DNA of 8,084 nt, taken from the NCBI GenBank assembly GCA_030621805.1, contig JAUXGY010000072.1:1-8084 (forward strand). Direction: 5' to 3'. This document shows, piece after piece, positions 1 to 6,305 of the stretch (positions within the stretch are counted from its first letter, which is position 1; the number at the start of each line of letters is the position of its first letter). The position numbers and the translations under genes are program-made. The notes under the pieces are model-generated. The model saw nothing but the letters and a program-made list of their open reading frames with translations, was not told where the DNA came from and ran no database searches. Origin of the DNA: Kiritimatiellales bacterium. Lineage in GTDB: Bacteria; Verrucomicrobiota; Kiritimatiellia; Kiritimatiellales; Pontiellaceae.

Positions 1-259
1 GGTCGATGGCCAGAACCTCGTGGTTAACCCGCGCGTCAATGTTGTATTGCCCGCTGAACTTCTTGGGGGTCATCAACACGAGGTCTTTTGCCTCTTTAAT
101 CTGGCCGCTCAAGTGATACGGCAGGCAGCAGTTTGAAAAGGAGACATCCGGCCCTTTTTCAAACATGATGATTTGATCGTCCTCGCCCAATCTCCTCAAC
201 CGGGCCGCCGCCGATGCTCCGCCAGCCACGCCGCCGACGATTAAATATTTTTTACTCAT
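1..259 (-). CDS. FAD-dependent pyridine nucleotide-disulfide oxidoreductase, CoA-disulfide reductase type (partial, N-terminus)
   Basis: Only the first 86 residues are in the window; the gene continues past its left edge. The protein opens with a Rossmann FAD-binding motif, VGGVAGGASAAARLRR (residues 8-23), followed by a beta strand ending in an acidic residue (IIMFEK, E34), as expected for FAD ribose binding. Residues 40-48 read SFSNCCLPY, matching the SFxNCGLPY active-site signature of CoA-disulfide reductases and NADH oxidases. In that family a single cysteine (C44 here) forms a mixed disulfide with CoA or a persulfide. The usual Gly/Ala after it is a second Cys (C45). Such enzymes reduce CoA disulfide, CoA persulfide or polysulfide with NAD(P)H in the cytoplasm; which applies cannot be told from this part. 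Some relatives carry C-terminal rhodanese domains, which cannot be checked here. The ATG is supported by AAGGAG 7 nt upstream. Family assignment is firm, exact substrate is not. Confidence 0.85.
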   Translation of the reverse strand, partial: MSKKYLIVGGVAGGASAAARLRRLGEDDQIIMFEKGPDVSFSNCCLPYHLSGQIKEAKDLVLMTPKKFSGQYNIDARVNHEVLAID

Positions 260-362
260 GATTTTGCTCCTTAACAGGTCTGTATTACGATGCGTCGTTT
301 CCTTGTTTTTTATGCACGATTCCCGTTTCTGCGACTCACAACCATCACCAGAAAACAAATTT

Positions 363-421
363 GCAACGGATTGATAAAAGCAACGGAACCGCCCATCCGT
401 TGCTTCCTATAAATCCGTTGC
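363..421. repeat. Nested inverted repeats of GCAACGGA in a 250-nt intergenic region
   Basis: The 8-mer GCAACGGA occurs at 363-370 and 380-387, and its reverse complement TCCGTTGC at 396-403 and 414-421. This gives two nested inverted pairs within 59 nt. The inner pair extends to a perfect 10-bp stem (378-387 with 396-405) around an 8-nt loop. Just beyond, at 432-460, is a stretch with a degenerate repeat (GTGTTCAT, then GTGGTTCAT 10 nt later). The rest of 260-509 shows no gene, and I found no convincing sigma-70 promoter for the flavoprotein gene that starts at 259. The array could be a terminator, a paired operator, or part of a dispersed intergenic repeat. Confidence 0.7.
378..405 (-). terminator. 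Possible Rho-independent terminator of the HdeD/VOC/lipoprotein operon
   Basis: On the minus strand this is a perfect 10-bp stem (AAGCAACGGA, 8-nt loop, TCCGTTGCTT) followed by a short T-run of four (CTTTTATC). It lies about 105 nt downstream of the stop codon of the small lipoprotein gene and upstream of the flavoprotein gene, where transcription of the operon should end. The T-run is short and the loop is large for a strong terminator. The plus-strand reading has no T-run after the stem. Confidence 0.4.
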
Positions 422-509
422 TAATAATTTGCATCCACCTGTGTTCATCCGTGGTTCATAATTTTGGTTGAAGCCTTACCGTGCTGGGCTAATTATTGCT
501 TTATCCCAT

Positions 510-824
510 CTAGCGCCGCCGTCCACCGCCGCCGCCTCTGGGCATGCCGCCGGAGGGGCGTCCCATGCCTCCCGAGGGTCTGCTGGGCACGGGTTGAATG
601 CTGGGGCGATCTGGGCGGTTGGGTCGATCCGGTCGGTCGGGAAGATTAATGTCGATATCATCATGATAGCCATATCCATAGTATGGATACCCGTATCCAC
701 CGTAGACTCCGTAATGAACAGAGGCTGATCCATCACCGCCGTAGCTAGAGCTACTGCAACCTGTTAGGAGCAGGAGGCCGGGGAGGGTCAGAAGAAGTGC
801 AAATAGAGAGATCATTTGTTTCAT
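510..824 (-). CDS. Small low-complexity (Tyr/Gly/Pro/Arg-rich) lipoprotein of unknown function
   Basis: A 104-residue protein that I do not recognise as a named family. Residues 1-23 form a lipoprotein signal: MKQM, a long leucine-rich hydrophobic core and the lipobox LLTGC with C23 as the lipidated residue. A Ser-rich linker follows. Next come a Tyr/Gly-rich tract (about 28-53), an acidic patch (HDDIDIN, 54-60), tandem RPD/RPN units (64-74), two exact copies of RPSGGM (82-87 and 89-94), and a basic tail of five Gly and three Arg. It should be anchored to a membrane, probably the outer one, with a disordered mature part. The start is set by the signal peptide and by AAAGAGGG at 834-841; an ATG 12 codons further upstream would bury the signal and overlap the previous gene. 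It begins 2 nt after the stop of the VOC gene, so its ribosome binding site lies inside that gene and translation is probably coupled. Confidence 0.75.
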   Translation of the reverse strand: MKQMISLFALLLTLPGLLLLTGCSSSSYGGDGSASVHYGVYGGYGYPYYGYGYHDDIDINLPDRPDRPNRPDRPSIQPVPSRPSGGMGRPSGGMPRGGGGGRRR

Positions 825-826
825 GG

Positions 827-1717
827 TTAAAGGCCCTCTTTGGATGCTTGCGTAGGCCATTGCTGTATCAACAGCAATGCGCCGGTAGGATCGCCGATCA
901 ATGCGGTGTTGCCATTGCTGGGTGCCTCATGCGGTGCAACCCATACGGTGCCGCCTAAATCCTTCACGCGCCGTGCCGTCGCCTCGGGATCGGCAACCCG
1001 GACCACCGGCACCCAAAGCATATGCTTGTCATCTTGCAAATGACGAATTCCCGCACGCCATTTTCCATTGTGCATGAAGACTCCGTAGTTATTCGTCGAT
1101 GCGATTTCATCATAGCCCAGCACTTGGCTATAAAACGTTTCGATGCGGTCGAGATCGTCCGTCCAAATTTCATCCCACAGCCAATCACCGATTGCTGCTT
1201 CGGCATCGGCGGGATCCCCGCCCTTTGCGTTGAGCAGCACCAGATCCGCCCGTTGTGGATCGCTGATCATGACCGCTCGGCCGCGCTGGCCCATATCAAG
1301 CGGTCCCTGCAATACGGTTCCGCCGCTGGCCTCTACCCGGCGAGCCGCCGCATCCACATCGGCCACGGATACCGAGGGGATCCAGACTCCTTCGCGGGGT
1401 TGATCTTTTTCTGGATCCACCCGCAGGATTCCCGCAATGGGTTTGTCGCCATTGCGCACGATCGCATAGTCGCCCTGGTAATCTATCTGCCAGCCAAACA
1501 GCTCTTCGTAGAACTTTCCGGCCGACAGGGGGTCGGGGGTCACCAGGTCATGCCAGATAAACTTGCCCGGAAAGGTTTGACCGCTCGGGGTTTCCGTTAC
1601 CGGAACCTGCGCCATTTCGCGCCCGCCCTCCGAGAGTCCACCAAAATTGGCGCAACCACTCAGTAAAACCGAGACGGCCATTGAAGCTCCCGCAAAACAC
1701 GCCATTGATTTTGTCAT
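827..1717 (-). CDS. Lipoprotein with two VOC (glyoxalase/bleomycin-resistance fold) domains
   Basis: A 296-residue protein with a lipoprotein signal (hydrophobic stretch 6-19, lipobox LLSGC, C22), a linker of about 25 residues and two VOC modules. The first (about 50-163) opens with GKFIWHDLVTPDPLSAGKFY and the second (about 167-288) with GDWLWDEIWTDDLDRIETFY. Each continues to a strand-helix part ending in a GGTV turn and then a DP.-type strand. This layout matches the two-domain VOC family around mycobacterial Cfp30B (COG3324). H55 is the clearest candidate metal ligand; the last strands (DLVLLNA, LLLIQQW) lack the usual Glu, so a glyoxalase I activity is unlikely and the substrate is unknown. 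Lipid anchoring is unusual because most VOC proteins are cytosolic. The ATG overlaps the stop of the HdeD gene (ATGA) and has AAAGGAG at 1723-1729. The open frame runs on upstream to 2074, but that part only shadows the HdeD gene. Confidence 0.85.
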   Translation of the reverse strand: MTKSMACFAGASMAVSVLLSGCANFGGLSEGGREMAQVPVTETPSGQTFPGKFIWHDLVTPDPLSAGKFYEELFGWQIDYQGDYAIVRNGDKPIAGILRVDPEKDQPREGVWIPSVSVADVDAAARRVEASGGTVLQGPLDMGQRGRAVMISDPQRADLVLLNAKGGDPADAEAAIGDWLWDEIWTDDLDRIETFYSQVLGYDEIASTNNYGVFMHNGKWRAGIRHLQDDKHMLWVPVVRVADPEATARRVKDLGGTVWVAPHEAPSNGNTALIGDPTGALLLIQQWPTQASKEGL

Positions 1718-2268
1718 GCCAACTCCTTTCCCGCGCGACCCACTGCCATGCCCATAAACAACATGCCCCAGCCTGTAAACAGGATTCTTATGCCTACCAA
1801 GATACCAACCGCCCAAACTCCCGAGACCGGCCATTGCCGCCAAATCATAATGCCCAAGACGAAAGATACCAGCCCGCTGAAAAGCAGGGTTCCCCGGCCT
1901 GAACCCAGTTTGGTTTTGAAAGAGACCATAATCTGGGAGACCCCGGAGATTGCAAAATAAATGCCCAGTATCAAGGTCAGGGTGAGCAAAGCCGCCGCTG
2001 GGTTTGCTAAAACAAAGCCGCCGCAGAGAATGGATATGATTCCGGTAAGAAAGGTGAATAGACCCGCTTTCCACCCATGTTTGCTAAAAGCGAAAACAAG
2101 TTCAAAAATACCGCTGAGGATGAGCATGGTGCCAATGAGAAGGGTCATGGCGGCTCCAGCCATCAAGGGCGATCCAAGGGCAATAAACCCAAAGATAATG
2201 TTTAAAACACCCAGGCTGATCAATAGCCCCCGGGATTTTTTCGCGCTTTCTGTTATGGCAGTGTCCAT
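1714..2268 (-). CDS. HdeD family (DUF308) inner-membrane protein
   Basis: A 184-residue integral membrane protein with six predicted transmembrane segments and a short hydrophilic N-terminus. It shows the internal repeat of the DUF308/HdeD family: a small residue plus Pro, a hydrophobic helix, then G...I.G. Copies start at about SPLMAGAAMTLLIG (33-46), NPAAALLTLTLILG (89-102) and WPVSGVWAVGILVG (146-159). Length is close to E. coli HdeD (about 190 residues), which lies in the acid fitness island and contributes to acid resistance at high cell density; its molecular activity is not established. The ATG has AAGGAG at 2277-2282, 8 nt upstream. It is the first gene of a three-gene operon with the VOC lipoprotein (4-nt overlap) and the small lipoprotein. 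HdeD-like proteins are widespread, so an acid role here is only possible. Confidence 0.9.
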   Translation of the reverse strand: MDTAITESAKKSRGLLISLGVLNIIFGFIALGSPLMAGAAMTLLIGTMLILSGIFELVFAFSKHGWKAGLFTFLTGIISILCGGFVLANPAAALLTLTLILGIYFAISGVSQIMVSFKTKLGSGRGTLLFSGLVSFVLGIMIWRQWPVSGVWAVGILVGIRILFTGWGMLFMGMAVGRAGKELA

Positions 2269-2404
2269 TTGTCGTTCTCCTTTTTTCGGTTTAATTGAAC
2301 GCTGAAATTAGACTAATTAGGTTCTATTTCTACCAGCTTTTTCCACAGGATGGAAGAGGAGAATTAAAATATTAACCTATTATAATTCGGCAGTGGAAAC
2401 CGCG

Positions 2405-2814
2405 AGTGATTGGAGGTTTTCGGGCAACATTGGTTTATAGCTCCCGGCCGTTGGCGGGATCGTTTGTCAGCACCCGGTCGATCGGAAATGTGAACGGCGG
2501 CATGGTGGCCACCGGGGACTCGATACCTGGGCACCAGCGATGCGGCGATGCTGGCGTTGGGGGTTCGATACAAACGGTTTCTGTATGGCTTCAACATCAA
2601 TGGAATCAGTGCCGAATTCGAGGGGGTTCAGGTGACCTATTCTGACTATAAAATCGACCTCGGCTACCGGGTGATCGACAAGCGGGTCAAGTTCGACATT
2701 GTCGGGGGATATCGCCTCGTGAATTTTTTTACCGATGTTAAGTATTCAGATGGCAGGGTTGTAAGCACCATCGGACTGGAGGGGCCGTTCCGCGGGGTGA
2801 ATATTGCGTATTGA
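2405..2814 (+). pseudogene. Decayed remnant of an outer-membrane beta-barrel protein (C-terminal part)
   Basis: Barrel-like peptide is found in three successive frames. SDWRFSGNIGL is read from 2405 and hits TAG at 2438. A second frame gives a passage ending in GGMVATGD near 2520. A third frame, open from 2494 to the TGA at 2812-2814, gives RYLGTSDAAMLALGVRYK and onward. The last part alternates hydrophobic and polar residues as in beta strands (YGFNINGISAEFEG, KIDLGYRVIDKRVKFDIVGGYR). It ends GLEGPFRGVNIAY, with the terminal aromatic residue typical of BAM-assembled barrels. The end resembles that of small outer-membrane proteins of the TIGR04219 type, but this is from memory. No start codon, signal peptide or ribosome binding site precedes it. 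The internal ATG at 2548 has no good ribosome binding site and would make only four or five strands. At least two frameshifts plus loss of the 5' end point to a pseudogene. Confidence 0.6.
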
Positions 2815-2842
2815 GGATGCAACGCATTCCCGTTCAACGGGG

Positions 2843-3982
2843 CTAGATAAACGTCGTCCAGCCGCCTCGGTGTTCCTGCTTGTAGGAGCGATACCAGCGG
2901 CACAGTGGATAGAGGATGATAAGAAAGACGAGGGAGACGACGTAGGTTGTGATGATTCCGCCCGCCCCGCGTAGTCCGCCCCATTGCGCCAGTCCTTCCA
3001 TCACAAGCCGGTGAATTAGATAGAAAAACATGGAGGTTTGGCCGAACACGAGCAGCACGCCGTTTTTCCGCACACCAATACGTTTTTCAAGGCGGATAAG
3101 TCCCGCAAGAATCAGGCAGAGCAATCCGATTTCCAGTGCCATAAAGCTCAGCGACGGCGGATATTTGCTGACCAGCAGAAACTGGATCCAGCTGTTGTCT
3201 TCCCGGAGAAGAAACATGTTTCCATATCCATTAAACCACCGGATGACCCCAAAGACGGCGATACTGAATACACCGACAAAGGTCAGCAGGGTTGCGGGTT
3301 GCGGAAGTTTGCTCTCCGTATTTTTGAGCGTATTGATATAGCGCCCGAAGACCCACCCGAGGCACATGAGCGACAGCCAGGGGAGAACCGGGTAGGAAAT
3401 CCTGAATAGGGGTTCGTAGTAGAAGGCCATGCTCAAGGCCGTTGGAATGGACGGGTTTCCAACGGCAGGATCCCATAGACCGCGTACCAGCAGCTCGCCG
3501 AAAATCAGCCAACCGAGCGAGAGGGAGAGGAGGAGTTGGGTCGAAAGCCGGCGCAAAAAGGCCATGCACATCATGGCTATGCCAATGGCATAAAGCACTT
3601 GAAAGGTTAGGCGTCCGGAGAAGAGGGAGATCAGGGTGGGATCCAGCACCGCAATGAAAAGCCCCCGGACGAGGATGCCGCGGTCGATGCTCCATGGATT
3701 CTGGCCCTTGGCTGCCCGCCGCTCAATGCTCAGGGCCAATGCCGTTCCCGCGAGAAAAACAAAGGTCGGCGCACATAGGTGGGTGATCCAGCGCGTCAAA
3801 AATTCGAAAGCACCGATGACGGTTCCGGGTACGAAAAGCGCGGCGGAGTCGGCCGAAAAGTGGTTGCCGTCAAAAGCCATGGAGGCATGGTCGATCATCA
3901 TCAGAATCATCGCCACCCCGCGCATCCAGTCGATGGCAGCGATCCGTTTGCTTTTCGGAGATGATACTGAAATTTCTGTCAT
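2843..3982 (-). CDS. Polytopic membrane acyltransferase-like protein (HGSNAT catalytic/DUF1624 family)
   Basis: A 379-residue membrane protein with about ten hydrophobic segments. The N-terminus carries the family signature RIAAIDWMRGVAMILMMIDH (13-32), and a second conserved block is THLCAPTFVFLAGTALALS (67-85). Both match the heparan-alpha-glucosaminide N-acetyltransferase-like/DUF1624 family. D31-H32, H68 and a late histidine in FYLIHRLV (H324) are candidate functional residues. The human enzyme moves acetyl groups from cytosolic acetyl-CoA across the lysosomal membrane onto terminal glucosamine. The bacterial homologues are mostly uncharacterised and may acylate a sugar or glycan on the periplasmic side. 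It starts 16 nt after the porin stop codon with only a modest AAGG as ribosome binding site, and is the last gene of the operon. No strong terminator follows; a 13-nt palindrome (2829-2841) lies downstream without a T-run. Family assignment is good, the substrate is unknown. Confidence 0.82.
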   Translation of the reverse strand: MTEISVSSPKSKRIAAIDWMRGVAMILMMIDHASMAFDGNHFSADSAALFVPGTVIGAFEFLTRWITHLCAPTFVFLAGTALALSIERRAAKGQNPWSIDRGILVRGLFIAVLDPTLISLFSGRLTFQVLYAIGIAMMCMAFLRRLSTQLLLSLSLGWLIFGELLVRGLWDPAVGNPSIPTALSMAFYYEPLFRISYPVLPWLSLMCLGWVFGRYINTLKNTESKLPQPATLLTFVGVFSIAVFGVIRWFNGYGNMFLLREDNSWIQFLLVSKYPPSLSFMALEIGLLCLILAGLIRLEKRIGVRKNGVLLVFGQTSMFFYLIHRLVMEGLAQWGGLRGAGGIITTYVVSLVFLIILYPLCRWYRSYKQEHRGGWTTFI

Positions 3983-3998
3983 TTAAATGAGCCTTCGT

Positions 3999-5198
3999 TT
4001 AGGACTTTCCGCCGAGGGTGGCCCCAAAGGTATATTTGATGGAAAACTGGACGCGGATATCGTCGAAGCTTTCGATCCGTTTTCCGTCTTCCATCTGCCC
4101 ATCCCCTTTGTTCGTCCGTTTTCCATATTGCAATTCCACGCCATACATTAGGTTGGGCAGGGGGTGGTAGAGCAGGTTGGCGAGGGCGTAGTCGCCGCGT
4201 TTGAAGGCGCTGGCATTTTGGCCGGAGCTGTTGTCGATGCTGTACATGGAATAGCCGATCGAACTGGTATATTTTTCGCTCCATGTATGGTCGTAGAAGG
4301 CCACAAGGCCGAGCAGGGGGAGGTTTTCTTCGTCGCCGATATTCGTGCCTGCGCCAATGTCGGGAGCGCCATCATTTAAATAGTTTCCGATACCTTCTCC
4401 ATAGACCAGTTGAAGTCGGACGGTATCTTCGTGGATTTTATAGTTTCCACTAAGGTTTAGACCCCAGCCAACAAACTGATTGTCGAATGCCCCTCCTGCC
4501 TGATCTTCGAGATCGGTATAACGAAGAATCCCGGCCAGTTGAACGTGACCCCAGTCCTCCGTCCGGCGGTAGTGTGCGGCGAGATCGGGCACGGGCCAGT
4601 GCGCCACCAGTCCGGTAACCGACGGGTCGGTGGCCAGCACGCCGGGATCCCCGCTGGCTCCGGGCTTTTCGAGCGAGATAGCCACATTGTTTTGTTCGGT
4701 TTTCACCGGCATGTAGCGAAACTGGATATTGCGGTAGAAGATCATGCCGCTCGGCCCCCAATATTCAACCGAGTTGGGGAAGACGGCGGGGTCCATGAAG
4801 ACGCTCCAATATTGACCGGCCCCGAATTGCTTGTATTCGCCATAGGCATGGCGCAATCGGAAGGTGGTCTGTCCGGCATCGGTTCCGACCCCGAAGAGTT
4901 CGAATTCGAAGATCGTTTTAATCTCGTCGTCGCCCGCAGGCGTGGCGGTCTTGAATCCGAGTCGGGTCTGACGCACGGAGGCGTAGAAATTGCCGTCGGC
5001 ACCATACTGGTTTTTGTAGGTCGGTAGCTGGGAGGGTCGCATGACGTCGTACCAGTCGGGATGGCTTTGTCCGGTCTGGATGCCCATGTCGAGCATGACG
5101 TGGCCGTAGATATCCATCGTGGTTTCTCCAAGCTCGACTTCGGAGAAGGTTGAGCAGGAAAGGCTCAAGAGGGTGAGGATGAGGATGCGTGTTTTCAT
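3999..5198 (-). CDS. DcaP family trimeric outer-membrane porin
   Basis: A 399-residue protein with a signal peptide (MKTR plus hydrophobic core, probable cleavage after TFS, residue 19). From about residue 29 it matches the DcaP family: DIYGHVMLDMG, a conserved DWYDVMRPSQLP block, then SVRQTRLGFKT, FEFELFGVGTDAGQTTFRLR, and the stretch from FMDPAVFPNSVEYWGPSG to FYRNIQFRYMP. The rest shows regular alternation expected of a barrel. Acinetobacter DcaP is a 16-stranded trimer that favours negatively charged small molecules such as dicarboxylates; selectivity here is not known. Most barrels end in an aromatic residue; here the expected terminal strand FSIKYTF is followed by eight extra residues (GATLGGKS). 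The ATG has AAGGAG at 5206-5211, 7 nt upstream, and lies 15 nt after the glutaminase stop. It probably supplies outer-membrane entry for the substrates of this operon. Confidence 0.92.
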   Translation of the reverse strand: MKTRILILTLLSLSCSTFSEVELGETTMDIYGHVMLDMGIQTGQSHPDWYDVMRPSQLPTYKNQYGADGNFYASVRQTRLGFKTATPAGDDEIKTIFEFELFGVGTDAGQTTFRLRHAYGEYKQFGAGQYWSVFMDPAVFPNSVEYWGPSGMIFYRNIQFRYMPVKTEQNNVAISLEKPGASGDPGVLATDPSVTGLVAHWPVPDLAAHYRRTEDWGHVQLAGILRYTDLEDQAGGAFDNQFVGWGLNLSGNYKIHEDTVRLQLVYGEGIGNYLNDGAPDIGAGTNIGDEENLPLLGLVAFYDHTWSEKYTSSIGYSMYSIDNSSGQNASAFKRGDYALANLLYHPLPNLMYGVELQYGKRTNKGDGQMEDGKRIESFDDIRVQFSIKYTFGATLGGKS

Positions 5199-5213
5199 CG
5201 TTGATCTCCTTGT

Positions 5214-6305
5214 TTATTCAGGGTTTGCGCCATACAGACCCACGCCCAATTCGCCGGCAATATAGCGAATAGCTTTCATGGAGCGGACGGAGTTTCCGGC
5301 TTCATTCACGCGGGGCGAAAAAGCGGCGATGGCGAATTTTCCGGGAACCACCGTCACCACACCACCGCCCACTCCGGTTTTCGCGGGGAGGCCGGCGGAA
5401 TACATCCACTCGCCGGATTCATCGTAGAAGCCCGCCATCGCCATGAGGGCCAGCAGTTCCGGCACATGCTCGGCGGCCAGCACTTCTTTTTGTGTGATGG
5501 GATTGGTTCCCGCGTTGGCGAGGGTTGCGCCCATGATCGCGAGGTCTTTTGCGCTTACACCGACGGAGCATTGCTTGGTGTAGACCCGCAAGGCCTCTTC
5601 CGGCTCGCTGTAGAGGCGTTCGTAATTGTAGAGTAGGTTGGCAATACCGCGGTTGCTCCAGGAGGTATCGTATTCGGATTTATAGACTTTTTCCAATACC
5701 GAAAGATCCGTTCCGGCAAATCCCTCAAGGTTTTTGAGCACCTGATTCCATCGATCTTCCTCGGAGTCTGCCTGTACCAGACTCACCGCCGCGATGGCTC
5801 CGGCATTCACCAGAGGGTTTACCGAGCGTTGCTCGTAAAGTTCGAGCGCCATCTTGGAATTGAACGGAAGCCCGGTCGGCTCGACCCCGATTTTTTCCCT
5901 GACCACCTTTGGGCTCTGCTGTTGCATAACGAGCGCCGCGGTGAACGGCTTCGAGACCGATTGAATGGAAAATTTATAGTCAACATCGCCCGCAATGAAG
6001 AGTTTGCCATCGCGCGTGGCAATCACTACGCCGAACAGCTCGCTGGGAACCTCGGTGAGAATCGGGATATAGTCCGCATTCTTGCCGCTTTTCAAATCCT
6101 TATAGTTTGCGTAGGCCTCGTCGACCACCTGCTGGAACCTTTGCGCTTCGAGTTTGGCGGCCTTCTCCTCGGGGGATTGCACCTCGACTTCCGGTGGCGG
6201 AGCAACGGTCTCAGGTGAACGGGCGGCACTCGCAAGAACAGAAAGAGGGCATGCGGGCGACCAGATTATTGCGGCGGCTATGAACAGTGTGGTTTTTGCA
6301 GTCAT
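5214..6305 (-). CDS. glsA: Glutaminase A with N-terminal signal peptide (exported)
   Basis: A 363-residue serine-type glutaminase (beta-lactamase-like fold) that hydrolyses L-glutamine to glutamate and ammonia. Family motifs are present: FSIQSVSKPF with the S116-x-x-K119 catalytic pair, the SVNPLVNAGA block (161-170), YTKQCSVGVSAKDLAIMGAT (242-261) with its conserved Tyr, and AKTGVGGGVVTVVPGK (308-323), the K-S/T-G-like element. The core is about the usual 300 residues. In addition there is an N-terminal extension of roughly 60: a signal peptide ending LASA (cleavage likely after A27), then a Pro/Glu-rich linker and a helix. Bacterial GlsA proteins such as YbaS are normally cytosolic, so export is notable and would place glutamate and ammonia release in the periplasm. 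The ATG overlaps the ptsG stop (ATGA), and AAGGAG (6312-6317) lies inside the end of ptsG, implying translational coupling. Confidence 0.93.
   Translation of the reverse strand: MTAKTTLFIAAAIIWSPACPLSVLASAARSPETVAPPPEVEVQSPEEKAAKLEAQRFQQVVDEAYANYKDLKSGKNADYIPILTEVPSELFGVVIATRDGKLFIAGDVDYKFSIQSVSKPFTAALVMQQQSPKVVREKIGVEPTGLPFNSKMALELYEQRSVNPLVNAGAIAAVSLVQADSEEDRWNQVLKNLEGFAGTDLSVLEKVYKSEYDTSWSNRGIANLLYNYERLYSEPEEALRVYTKQCSVGVSAKDLAIMGATLANAGTNPITQKEVLAAEHVPELLALMAMAGFYDESGEWMYSAGLPAKTGVGGGVVTVVPGKFAIAAFSPRVNEAGNSVRSMKAIRYIAGELGVGLYGANPE

Noticed and set aside
363..421. CRISPR-like array
   Set aside because: Units are only 8 nt, come in both orientations and have no regular spacers.
1022..1666. 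214-codon plus-strand open frame opposite the VOC gene
   Set aside because: Antisense shadow of a clearly conserved two-domain protein; composition is not protein-like.
1718..2074. N-terminal extension of the VOC frame up to 2074
   Set aside because: It overlaps the HdeD gene in another frame and lacks family features; the lipoprotein signal and AAAGGAG fix the start at 1717.
2313..2320. CTAATTAG palindrome upstream of the HdeD gene as an operator
   Set aside because: An 8-bp AT-rich palindrome is expected by chance in such DNA and no second copy was seen nearby.
2379..2386. TATAAT-like boxes on both strands upstream of the HdeD gene
   Set aside because: The minus-strand box at 2379-2384 has no -35 match at 16-19 nt, and the plus-strand box at 2381-2386 also lacks one; the region is simply AT-rich.
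2829..2841. Palindrome CCCGTTCAACGGG between the relic and the acyltransferase gene as a terminator
   Set aside because: The stem is short, the loop is tight and no T-run follows on either strand.
3231..3695. 154-codon minus-strand open frame inside the acyltransferase gene
   Set aside because: Alternative frame of a membrane protein gene; His/Pro/Arg-rich shadow peptide with no own ribosome binding site seen.
6240..6260. Lipobox in the glutaminase (SPAC, C19)
   Set aside because: Pro and Ser occupy positions that need Leu/Ala-type residues; the ASA site at 25-27 fits signal peptidase I better.
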